A stretch of 34,807 bases of DNA from Cryomorphaceae bacterium (GTDB taxonomy: Bacteria > Bacteroidota > Bacteroidia > Flavobacteriales > Schleiferiaceae): positions 1 to 34,807 of the forward strand of contig PXCF01000052.1 in NCBI GenBank assembly GCA_003566715.1. Reading direction: 5' to 3'. The notes beneath the pieces were generated by a model. That model was not told the origin of the DNA, did no database searches, and worked only from the letters and a program-made list of their open reading frames with translations. A program made the position numbers and the translations under genes. Each line of letters opens with the position of its first letter. Position 1 is the stretch's first letter. This document shows positions 23,293-30,589 of the stretch, piece after piece.

Positions 23293-24078
23293 ATGAAACG
23301 TTTAATTTCAAACTTCAAAGGGTCGTTGTTGATACTGCCCGCTATATTCATCTTTTCACTAACTGCGTGTTCTTCCGATGACGATGACAACGGCAACGGC
23401 GATACCAAAGCCTCAGTTACCATCAAATTCGATCACGGCTGGGGACCTAATCACCTTCCATTTAATTTAAATACCGCGTTAATACACCCCGCAACACAAG
23501 AGGAAATCACGTTTACGTTACTTCGTTATTATGTAACCAATATTGAGTTGCATCATGAGGATGGAACCGTATGGAAAGAAGAGGATAGTTATCGAATTGT
23601 GACTGTAGAGGGAAATAGCTCTACGCAAGAAATAACCATCCCCAACGTTCCTAACGGGGAATACAGTGCCGTGAAATTCATGATTGGCGTAGAAGAAGAG
23701 CGCAACACAAGTGGTGCGCAAGAAGGTGCATTAAGTCCTGCAGAAAATATGTTCTGGGATTGGTCTACAGGTTACATTTTCTTCAAGGCTGAAGGTATGA
23801 GTCCGGCTGCACCAAATGGTCAGTTTATGTATCATATCGGTGGATTTGAAGATCCATTTAACGCCATACGCTCCACAACCATCGCCTTTGGTACACAAAG
23901 ATTGAATGTCACCTCTGGATCAAATACATCAATTAACCTAAAGGTAAACACCGCACGCTTCTGGCACGGCGGGATAAGCCTAGCCGATGTGTTCTCTATT
24001 CACATGCCCAATGCAAACGCTGTTACCATAGCTGACAATTGGATTGGCGCTTATCGTTTCGATGAATTAAAGAATTAG
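23293..24078 (+). CDS. MbnP-family copper-binding lipoprotein
   Basis: This 261-residue lipoprotein (lipobox LTAC, Cys26) has an Asp/Asn-rich linker and then a beta-rich MbnP domain. Diagnostic blocks are VTIKFDHGWG, FTLLRYYVTNIELHHEDG, IPNVPNGEYSAVKFMIGV, ERNTSGAQEGALSPAENMFWDWSTGYIFFKAEG and FMYHIGGF. MbnP proteins are copper-binding partners of MauG-like MbnH enzymes, which in characterised members oxidise a tryptophan to kynurenine as part of the copper site. Tryptophans here are at 50, 94, 155, 157, 224 and 250; W155/W157 lie in the most conserved block. The gene for a diheme enzyme follows 8 bases later, the classical pairing. The family assignment is strong; which Trp is modified is not known. 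Confidence 0.9.
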   Translation: MKRLISNFKGSLLILPAIFIFSLTACSSDDDDNGNGDTKASVTIKFDHGWGPNHLPFNLNTALIHPATQEEITFTLLRYYVTNIELHHEDGTVWKEEDSYRIVTVEGNSSTQEITIPNVPNGEYSAVKFMIGVEEERNTSGAQEGALSPAENMFWDWSTGYIFFKAEGMSPAAPNGQFMYHIGGFEDPFNAIRSTTIAFGTQRLNVTSGSNTSINLKVNTARFWHGGISLADVFSIHMPNANAVTIADNWIGAYRFDELKN

Positions 24079-24086
24079 GATAAATA

Positions 24087-25118
24087 ATGATTCTGTATAG
24101 ACAGCTATCTCCGATAATCATTTTATCGGGGATGGCTTTCTTTTTGCTCAGTGGGTGTACAAAAGATGTCAAGGAGGAAAACACAAACATTCCACTACGC
24201 ATACGCCAACCCGCACACTTCCCCAAGCCGGTTTACACCTTTGATAACAACCCACCCAGACGAACGGTCTATGAGTTGGGTAAGCGGATGTTTTTCGATC
24301 CGATTTTATCCTTGGACCAGCAGGTGAGTTGTGGCACGTGTCATGCAGCCTCTGCGGCATTCGCCGACCCCAGAGGGTCTGCTGTTTCAACAGGCATCTT
24401 TGGCAGAAAGGGACTGCGCAATACACCGGCTCTAGCCAACCTCATTTGGTACCCGCACTTCAATCAAGATGGCGGCATCAACCATATAGAGGTTCAACCA
24501 GTAGCACCCATTAACGACTCACTGGAAATGGGGGTAGGCATTGCCAATGCGGTCAGCATATTACAAAACCACCCGGAATACCCCGAGTTGTTTGCACGGG
24601 CCTTTGACTCCGACAGTGTTACCGCTGCGCGTATTCTTTGGGCCTTTGCGCAGTTTATGGGCTCTTTGGTTTCCGACAATGCACCGATTGACGCCTATTA
24701 CCGCGAAAACAAGCCGCTTCCGGATAAGGCCATACGGGGCAAATCCATCTTCGACGAATACTGTGCCGGCTGCCATACCGGGGTGTTACAATCCGATTTT
24801 TCGTTTAAAAACAATGGACTAAACATGGGTTCACACGACATTGGCCGTGCAGAGATAACGGGTGAGAGTCAAGACGAAGGACGGTTTCGCGTTCCCTCAC
24901 TAAGGAATGTGGCGTACACCGCGCCTTACATGCATCACGGACAACTCAACACGTTGAAAGATGTGATCGAGGCCTATAGCTCGTCCATTGCAGACCATCC
25001 TAATCTCGACCCCGGTTTACCCGTCGGTGGCTTTGGCTTTTCTTCTCAGCAAAAAGAAGACCTCTATCAATTCTTGCTTCAGTTGTCTGATCATTCGTTT
25101 GTCAATCAGTCATTTTAG
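24087..25118 (+). CDS. MauG/MbnH-like diheme cytochrome c peroxidase-type lipoprotein
   Basis: This 343-residue protein is a predicted lipoprotein (lipobox LSGC, Cys24) with two heme-c sites, CGTCH (82-86) and CAGCH (226-230). These sit in the two-domain di-heme cytochrome c peroxidase fold: LGKRMFFDPILS near heme 1; RNTPALANLIW, IEVQPVAPINDSLEMG; GRFRVPSLRNVAYTAPYMHHGQLNTL near heme 2. In true peroxidases it would reduce H2O2. In MauG/MbnH relatives it oxidises a protein tryptophan through a high-valent heme state. Pairing with an MbnP gene 8 bases upstream favours the latter, as an MbnP-modifying enzyme. The second-heme axial ligand, which separates the two classes, needs an alignment. The barrel gene follows 16 bases later. 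Confidence 0.9.
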   Translation: MILYRQLSPIIILSGMAFFLLSGCTKDVKEENTNIPLRIRQPAHFPKPVYTFDNNPPRRTVYELGKRMFFDPILSLDQQVSCGTCHAASAAFADPRGSAVSTGIFGRKGLRNTPALANLIWYPHFNQDGGINHIEVQPVAPINDSLEMGVGIANAVSILQNHPEYPELFARAFDSDSVTAARILWAFAQFMGSLVSDNAPIDAYYRENKPLPDKAIRGKSIFDEYCAGCHTGVLQSDFSFKNNGLNMGSHDIGRAEITGESQDEGRFRVPSLRNVAYTAPYMHHGQLNTLKDVIEAYSSSIADHPNLDPGLPVGGFGFSSQQKEDLYQFLLQLSDHSFVNQSF

Positions 25119-25134
25119 AACACAAAACTTAGCA

Positions 25135-26064
25135 ATGAAAAAAATATTCATACCAACAATATTGTTGGTCATTATGCATATCAACACATTCGCATGCGAT
25201 ATGTGTGGGTGCGGCGTAGGTGGTTTTTACTTAGGAATTATGCCCAACTTCAGCGAGAACATCGTGGGCATCCGCAGTCAGCACCAACGCTTTGAGCACC
25301 CCGACACCTACCTCAATTACAACGGCAGCAGTCGGGTAAAACAAGACCTTATGTTTCGCTCCGACTTGTGGTTGCGCTATTACGCGTCCAGTCGGTTGCA
25401 AATCTTGACCTTTGTTCCCTACCAAACCCATATTCGCCAAGAAACCGAACACAGCGCACAAATTTCCGGTATTGGCGATATACGTTTTCGTGTATTGTAC
25501 ACCATCGTCAATACAGGAGACAGCATTGCTGGTAAATTCAAGCATACATTACTGGCGGGTGGTGAGGTGAAATTACCCACCGGGCCTTATCAACAACGCG
25601 ACCCTGTTCGTTTACAGATCATGCCTGAACTGTTCCAAATTGGCACCGGTGGCTACGGTTTTGCGGGAAATCTCATGTACACCATTCGCTATAAGTCGGT
25701 AGGATTCACCACCGACTTCATGTACACCACCAATACAACGAACGAACGATTGTACCGTTGGGGCGATCAAGTGCTAAGCTCAAGTCGATTGTTTTATTGG
25801 AAAAACTTTGGCCGTCAAACCCTCATGCCCTCCGTAGGCATTAGTTACGAGCATTTCAATCCGGATACGTACCAGTTTCGACCGGAGGGAGCCGTCTACG
25901 AGAAAAATGGAGGAACAACCACATGGTTGCAATTTGGACTTGACGTTTACGCCGGCAGATGGATGTTCCAATTGTTTTCCGACTTACCGGTACAGCTCAA
26001 CCTTCCCGAAGGCATGCCAGCCGGGACCTGGCGCACAGGATTTAATGTGGGACTGTTCTTTTGA
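25135..26064 (+). CDS. Outer-membrane beta-barrel with N-terminal CxxCxC motif
   Basis: I start at ATG 25135 (MKKIFIPTILLVIMHINTFA), giving 309 residues; the frame upstream is the end of the diheme gene. After predicted signal cleavage the mature N-terminus is CDMCGCGVGGFYLG, with Cys21, Cys24 and Cys26 forming a possible soft-metal site. The remaining ~280 residues alternate as in an outer-membrane barrel (TDFMYTTNTTNERLYRWGD and similar amphipathic strands) and end with a terminal Phe in WRTGFNVGLFF, a typical barrel C-terminus. It resembles the Bacteroidota transporter-type OMP family. Being last in the MbnP/diheme unit, it may carry metal or the complex across the outer membrane. TAFAC could also be read as a lipobox. 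Confidence 0.72.
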   Translation: MKKIFIPTILLVIMHINTFACDMCGCGVGGFYLGIMPNFSENIVGIRSQHQRFEHPDTYLNYNGSSRVKQDLMFRSDLWLRYYASSRLQILTFVPYQTHIRQETEHSAQISGIGDIRFRVLYTIVNTGDSIAGKFKHTLLAGGEVKLPTGPYQQRDPVRLQIMPELFQIGTGGYGFAGNLMYTIRYKSVGFTTDFMYTTNTTNERLYRWGDQVLSSSRLFYWKNFGRQTLMPSVGISYEHFNPDTYQFRPEGAVYEKNGGTTTWLQFGLDVYAGRWMFQLFSDLPVQLNLPEGMPAGTWRTGFNVGLFF

Positions 26065-26071
26065 TGCGCGT

Positions 26072-26079
26072 TAACTTTG
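26072..26079 (+). promoter_or_regulatory. -7 element for the unknown secreted protein
   Basis: TAACTTTG matches TAnnTTTG, 23 bases upstream of the ATG at 26103. It suggests the next gene is transcribed separately from the copper-type unit. Confidence 0.45.
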
Positions 26080-26102
26080 CACAGACATAAATAAAGCTCT
26101 AG

Positions 26103-28004
26103 ATGCCCTTTTCGCTTTTTAGAAAAAAATCATTCTTTCTTTTTCTGTTTTTTGCTTCCACTACTCTTTTGCGTGGACAGTCGGAAGCGCTTCTCGACAT
26201 CGACGTCAATGAAGGGGTCATTCGTGTGCAGCTGACCAAAGAAGTAAAGACCTTTTCACAAATTGAATTTGAGTTAATAGGCGTCAGTGAGATCACTACC
26301 CATCGGCGTCAACTTAGAAAACGAGAAAATGTGACTCTTAGCAAATCGGGTGATAAATGGAAGTTTGATACCGGTCAGTGGAAAAACCAGCCGCATCAGG
26401 CATTGGACTTACAATACGAAATAAGGCTCCAAGCCTTAGGCGGTTTAGCGCGAAGAAACGGAGATTTGGTGCTAAATCCCGTAAAGTGTAAAACTTGCTC
26501 GTCACTCAATCCGTTTGAAGTGAGACAGTTCACATGGGCTAAGGTGTTGCCCTCATCTGTTAGCCGTCTCAACCTAAGTATAAGAATCCCTCAAAATTTC
26601 ACGTGGTCCAGCAGTAACGAAGCTGTTTTTATCGTTGAAGATGACGCGCTACGCACCATCAATTTTGGTGAAGTCAATTTACGTGACTTTTACTTTGTCA
26701 TGGAGAGCGACGTGCTTTTAGCCGTTGGGGATCAAAAAATCGAGGAACAAGAATCCGTTACCCAAGAGCAAAAAAAAGAGTCACTTGACGAAAGAGATTT
26801 GATTAGCACGACGGAAAAGCCGCAAAACAAGGAGGATGATAAAGACATAATCGATTCAACCGAGAAAGAAGAGCAAGCGAAACGACCCTTAAGACGACTC
26901 GTAGAAGTCAACCTCCGCCCCCTTCCGATGATGACTAGACCGCTAGACAAACGCCTCAACCCTTTGCTATCGCTGCCATTTGACGTTGAACCGGTAAAAT
27001 TGCCTACCATTAGCGAAAGTACACCAATGGAACTGGTGTTTCAACAACGCTTTGAACCGGCCTACTTAGGACTGTTCCACGTGGTTGACAAAGAACTTTT
27101 CAGTCGCATCGAAATGCTAAAAGATGCCGGGGATGAAGGAAAACTTTGGGAGCTTGCACTTCAGCAGTTTCGCATGGAATACGGCGATGATGAAGCGTTG
27201 GTTCGTACACTTTACAACTACGAAAGGGGGGGGTATCAGCAACCGGAACCCGGTAAAATTGTCTTTACAAATGAATTCTCCGCTGCTCCTACAACCATTC
27301 ATGTCAGGAGAAACCGAACCAAGGACTGCTTAGAAATATCCCATACCGGCAACACGAAAACAGAAATCATTCTGAGTTATCCAAATGGCGACACCACAGT
27401 AACCGTTGATAAAAATGAAACACGTTGTTTGTCAAAACCCACGCCGGAATTCTATTTTCCCGCCAAAATAAATGGCCCTATAGCGTTTACTTTGAGCGAC
27501 GGACAAGCTTGGCAACTATACCGAGAGCGCGAGGATGCCTTATCGCGTTATTGGGCGTTTCGATCGCTGCTCAATTCGGCATCACCACACACCAGAGCCA
27601 CAGCGGCATCTTTTGGCTTAGACGATCCGCTTCAGACCATCAGAGAAATGGCACTTAAGGCAGCGGAAACCATCCCGGCCTTTGCCGCATCGCGATTGGA
27701 AAACGGTTTGCTTCAATTAATGCAAGAAGGGAGCTATTTTGAAGCAAGCAAGGCAGCAAAAGTGCTGCGGGAGAAACTGGGCAAAGAGAACATTGAGTTA
27801 CCTGTTTACCCTTGTGATACGACTACCAACTGGAATCAGTCTGCAGAAAACGTCATCTGCCAATGGATTCTTCGTTTTCCCACAGAAAAAGTTACCGTTA
27901 TCGAAGAAATCAATGCCAAAATTAAAGTTCTTAAATCAGAAAACGAAAGCGAAGATATTGAGGCGCTGCAAACATTGGCATTAATTTTTGCCGGACTGAT
28001 GTAA
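26103..28004 (+). CDS. Large secreted protein of unknown function
   Basis: This 633-residue protein has a signal peptide (about 1-25, FFLFLFFASTTLLRGQ). An N-terminal beta-sandwich-like region (about 27-200) includes a CKTC pair (Cys129, Cys132) and is followed by a highly charged low-complexity linker (about 212-262, Lys/Glu/Asp/Gln-rich). A middle region (about 300-470) shows WELALQQFRMEYGDDEALVRTLYNYERGG, and a helical C-terminal region (about 490-633) looks like HEAT-type repeats (ASFGLDDPLQTIREMALKAAETIP). The layout recalls the N-domain and helical C-domain of M1-type aminopeptidases, but no HExxH zinc motif is seen, so I do not call it a peptidase. No family recognised. Confidence 0.55.
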   Translation: MPFSLFRKKSFFLFLFFASTTLLRGQSEALLDIDVNEGVIRVQLTKEVKTFSQIEFELIGVSEITTHRRQLRKRENVTLSKSGDKWKFDTGQWKNQPHQALDLQYEIRLQALGGLARRNGDLVLNPVKCKTCSSLNPFEVRQFTWAKVLPSSVSRLNLSIRIPQNFTWSSSNEAVFIVEDDALRTINFGEVNLRDFYFVMESDVLLAVGDQKIEEQESVTQEQKKESLDERDLISTTEKPQNKEDDKDIIDSTEKEEQAKRPLRRLVEVNLRPLPMMTRPLDKRLNPLLSLPFDVEPVKLPTISESTPMELVFQQRFEPAYLGLFHVVDKELFSRIEMLKDAGDEGKLWELALQQFRMEYGDDEALVRTLYNYERGGYQQPEPGKIVFTNEFSAAPTTIHVRRNRTKDCLEISHTGNTKTEIILSYPNGDTTVTVDKNETRCLSKPTPEFYFPAKINGPIAFTLSDGQAWQLYREREDALSRYWAFRSLLNSASPHTRATAASFGLDDPLQTIREMALKAAETIPAFAASRLENGLLQLMQEGSYFEASKAAKVLREKLGKENIELPVYPCDTTTNWNQSAENVICQWILRFPTEKVTVIEEINAKIKVLKSENESEDIEALQTLALIFAGLM

Positions 28005-28026
28005 ATCCTACAACGGCAGAATGACT

Positions 28027-28034
28027 TACATTTG
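28027..28034 (+). promoter_or_regulatory. -7 element for the glycosyltransferase pair
   Basis: TACATTTG matches TAnnTTTG, 17 bases before the GT2 start at 28052. Confidence 0.5.
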
Positions 28035-28051
28035 CCAAAAAGAAACCACCA

Positions 28052-28837
28052 ATGCCCATAACGGCCATCATCCCAACCTTTAACGAAGAAGAGAACATCG
28101 AGCGCGCACTGACCTCGGTTCAGTTTTGCGACGAAGTACTGGTGGTGGATAGTTTTTCTACCGACGGAACGGTTGAGATGGCTAAGCGCATGGGTGCAAA
28201 GGTTATTCAGAGAGCATACGGATACTCGGCTTCTCAAAAAAACTGGGCCATTCCGCAAGCCACACATCCCTGGATTGTGCTGTTGGATGCCGACGAATGG
28301 TTGGACGACAAAACACAAAAGATCATCGCAGAGACCATGGCGGCCAAACCATCAGAAGCCGCATTTTGGTTGCCGCGCTACAACCTTTTTATGGGGAAGC
28401 GCATGCGGTATGGCGGTTGGAAAAACGACAAAGTCATTCGCTTGTTTCAGCGCGACAAGTGTCGGTACGAAGACAAACGCGTGCACGCTGAAATCATTTG
28501 CGACGGTGCAGTGGGTTCGCTCAACGGCACCATTGGTCACAACACCTACCGTGGCTTTTCCGAAATGATCAGAAAAACCGATCGTTACACCAGTTGGGCC
28601 GCCGTAGATCGCGCAAATAAGCGACGCGTTGGTTGGATAGATTTTACGCTTAAACCCTGGTTTGCCTTTTTTCGTGACTATATTTTGAAATTGGGTTTTT
28701 TGGACGGAAAAAGAGGATTCATCTCTGCCACTCACACGGGTTGGAGCAAGTTCATTCGCGCCGTAAAGATCTGGCGTATTCAAATGGGAGAGACGCTCAC
28801 CGACCCAGAAACCAAGCAACCCATTGATAAATCATGA
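28052..28837 (+). CDS. Family 2 glycosyltransferase (LPS core type)
   Basis: This 261-residue inverting GT-A glycosyltransferase resembles the WaaE/KdtX group that adds sugars to the lipopolysaccharide inner core. The N-terminus ITAIIPTFNEEENIERAL and VVDSFSTDGTVEMA form the nucleotide-sugar binding part. LLDADEWLDD carries the DxD metal motif. WKNDKVIRLFQRDK and VHAEIICDG are typical of the family. No membrane helices are predicted except perhaps a peripheral amphipathic patch. It overlaps the next gene by 4 bp (ATGA), so the pair is translationally coupled. The donor and acceptor sugars are not known. Confidence 0.9.
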   Translation: MPITAIIPTFNEEENIERALTSVQFCDEVLVVDSFSTDGTVEMAKRMGAKVIQRAYGYSASQKNWAIPQATHPWIVLLDADEWLDDKTQKIIAETMAAKPSEAAFWLPRYNLFMGKRMRYGGWKNDKVIRLFQRDKCRYEDKRVHAEIICDGAVGSLNGTIGHNTYRGFSEMIRKTDRYTSWAAVDRANKRRVGWIDFTLKPWFAFFRDYILKLGFLDGKRGFISATHTGWSKFIRAVKIWRIQMGETLTDPETKQPIDKS

Positions 28838-29910
28838 AAGTGCTGCATGTGTCGTCGGCCAAAACCTGGCGCGGTGGAGAACAGCAAGTGGCCTACCTCG
28901 TCAAAGCGCTTGACCAAATGGGCGTAGATCAGCAATTGGCCTGCATTGAAAACGGAGAACTCCACCAAAGAATGCATGGGTTTGTAAAATGCATACCTTA
29001 CAAAAAAAGTAGTGCGCTCAATCTCGGCTTTGCCTGGCAATTGAAATGCCGATCTAAGGACGTAGATCTGATCCACGTTCACGATTCCCATGCGCATACG
29101 GCAGCCTACATTGCTGCACTTCTTGGCAATAACACACCCATCATCGTGCATCGTCGAGTCGATTTTCCCATTGGAAAAAACACTTCTTCCAAGCGAAAAT
29201 ATAACCACCCCAAGATTGCCAAGATCATTTGCGTTTCGCACCTTATTGAATCTATTGTTAAACAAGGCATTACCGATTGCGAAAAAGCCGTTACCGTACA
29301 CTCGGGCGTGGATATCCTCCGCTTTGAAAGGCGCAGCGAGGTGCTACACCAATTGCTAAACCTCCCACAAGAAACACAACTGGTGGGCAACAGTTCCGCC
29401 TTGGCCGATCACAAGGATTACCCCACCTTCTTGAAAACTGCGGCAGACGTACTAGTTTCCCGACCAGATACCCACTTTGTAATATTTGGAGAAGGAGAAG
29501 AACGCGCAAATATTGAAGCGGAAATAAAATCTTTAAATATTGAAAAACAAGTTCATCTGACCGGATTTCGCAATGATTTGACGACGTTGCTGCCCTGCTT
29601 GAATGTATTTTTCATGCCCTCTAAAACGGAGGGACTGGGGACATCTATCTTAGATGCTTTTGCGGCAAATGTGCCCGTTGTAGCTACTCGTGCCGGTGGA
29701 ATACCGGAAATTGTCATTCACCAAAAAACCGGCTTAACCTCAGAAATAGGTGACCACAAAAGCTTGTCACAACAAATCACAAGCATTCTCTCTAATGACA
29801 AACTGAGAGAACAACTCGTCAAAAATGCGAACGCTCATTTACAGTCCTTTACCACTGATAAAATGGGAGAAAAAGTGCTCGGAGTCTACCGTGAAGTTCT
29901 GAACCGCTAA
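28834..29910 (+). CDS. Family 4 glycosyltransferase
   Basis: This 358-residue GT-B glycosyltransferase has the N-terminal domain start MKVLHVSSAKTWRGGEQQVAYLVKAL, the glycine-rich loop accepting a sugar acceptor. The C-terminal donor domain contains FGEGEERANIEAEI and PSKTEGLGTSILDAFAANVPVVATRAGGIPEIV. The EX7E position is E-x7-D here, a mild departure from consensus. It probably acts on lipopolysaccharide or a surface glycan with the overlapping GT2. A short AATTGC/GCAATT hairpin at 29931-29945 followed by ATTTTG may end the transcript. Confidence 0.9.
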   Translation: MKVLHVSSAKTWRGGEQQVAYLVKALDQMGVDQQLACIENGELHQRMHGFVKCIPYKKSSALNLGFAWQLKCRSKDVDLIHVHDSHAHTAAYIAALLGNNTPIIVHRRVDFPIGKNTSSKRKYNHPKIAKIICVSHLIESIVKQGITDCEKAVTVHSGVDILRFERRSEVLHQLLNLPQETQLVGNSSALADHKDYPTFLKTAADVLVSRPDTHFVIFGEGEERANIEAEIKSLNIEKQVHLTGFRNDLTTLLPCLNVFFMPSKTEGLGTSILDAFAANVPVVATRAGGIPEIVIHQKTGLTSEIGDHKSLSQQITSILSNDKLREQLVKNANAHLQSFTTDKMGEKVLGVYREVLNR

Positions 29911-29930
29911 AACCACGTTTAATTGCTTCG

Positions 29931-29950
29931 CAATTATTTTGTTTAGCCGC
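29931..29950 (+). terminator. Hairpin after the glycosyltransferase pair
   Basis: AATTGC and GCAATT flank a TTC loop, followed by ATTTT. It is a short and weak terminator candidate. Confidence 0.45.
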
Positions 29951-29954
29951 GAAT

Positions 29955-30048
29955 GATACAAATTTCATCACTCAATTTTACTTTTTACACTCTACATTGT
30001 AAATTATTCTCCCTTTTACAGAGCAAAAACATTCGTGAATTCGCGGCT
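29955..30048. repeat. Long-range inverted repeat AGCCGCGAAT / ATTCGCGGCT
   Basis: AGCCGCGAAT at 29955-29964 is perfectly inverted at 30039-30048, where it is extended by CATTCGTGA. The ~75 bases between are A/T-rich with no coding sense. It fills the gap between the convergent GT4 and ElaA genes. It resembles intergenic repeat elements of the GTGAATTCGCGGCTA type. Confidence 0.6.
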
Positions 30049-30054
30049 ATTTTT

Positions 30055-30513
30055 TCACCTCAGCATTTCTAAATGCGGAATATCATCTTCCAGATACCGT
30101 TTACCCGTAGGCTTAAAACCGTGACGCGCATAGAAGTTTTCCAGGTAAGCTTGCGCAGAAATTCGGATAGGCACATCGCCGTAAATCTGATACGTCGCCT
30201 CAATCGCTTGTTTCATGAGCACATCCCCCTCACCCGAACCCCGATAATCCTTGGCCAATACAACGCGCCCAATAGAAACATCCGCAAACCGCAAACCCGG
30301 CGAAACAATTCTCGCCGTAGCCGCCACCTCGCCATCTTTTGTATAACCGACAACATGGTGACTTTCCACATCTCTGAAATCAACGTCTTGATAAGGACAA
30401 TTCTGCTCAACGACAAACACCTCCACCCTAAGCGCTAAAAGCTTATGGTAAGTCAAAAGCGGCAAGTCATCAAAAAACACGGTGCTATATTCAAGCCCTT
30501 CGATATTTTTCAT
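30055..30513 (-). CDS. elaA: ElaA-like GNAT N-acetyltransferase
   Basis: This 152-residue protein belongs to the GNAT superfamily (ElaA type), which moves an acetyl group from acetyl-CoA to a small amine; the substrate is unknown. The start at ATG 30513 (MKNIEGLEY) is preferred over the longer frame, which runs into an inverted repeat. Motifs are YHKLLALRVEVFVVEQNCPYQDVDFRD, the CoA-binding segment IGRVVLAKDYRGSGEGDVLMKQAI (the pyrophosphate loop reads R-G-S-G-E-G) and RISAQAYLENFYARHGFKPTGKRY. Length and order are normal for ElaA. It lies downstream of glnA on the same strand but across a hairpin, so it is probably a separate transcript. Confidence 0.88.
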   Translation of the reverse strand: MKNIEGLEYSTVFFDDLPLLTYHKLLALRVEVFVVEQNCPYQDVDFRDVESHHVVGYTKDGEVAATARIVSPGLRFADVSIGRVVLAKDYRGSGEGDVLMKQAIEATYQIYGDVPIRISAQAYLENFYARHGFKPTGKRYLEDDIPHLEMLR

Positions 30514-30546
30514 AAAGCAAAGATGCCTCACACCATGTTCATACAC

Positions 30547-30572
30547 AAGCCCACGGCTAAAGCCGTGGGCTT
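30547..30572. terminator. Strong hairpin downstream of glutamine synthetase
   Basis: AAGCCCACGGC and GCCGTGGGCTT form a perfect 11-bp stem with a TAAA loop, between glnA and elaA. It has no clear T tract on the minus side, so it may stabilise the 3' end or be a dispersed repeat rather than a simple terminator. Confidence 0.55.
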
Positions 30573-30589
30573 ATTTATATATTGATTAG

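Noticed and set aside
27073-27088. TGTTCCACGTGG, similar to a parS site
   Set aside because: Only about 11 of 16 positions match the TGTTTCACGTGAAACA consensus, the right half-site is poor, it lies inside a coding region and it is far from parAB.
26103-28004. M1-family aminopeptidase call
   Set aside because: No HExxH-x18-E zinc motif is present; only the general layout is similar.
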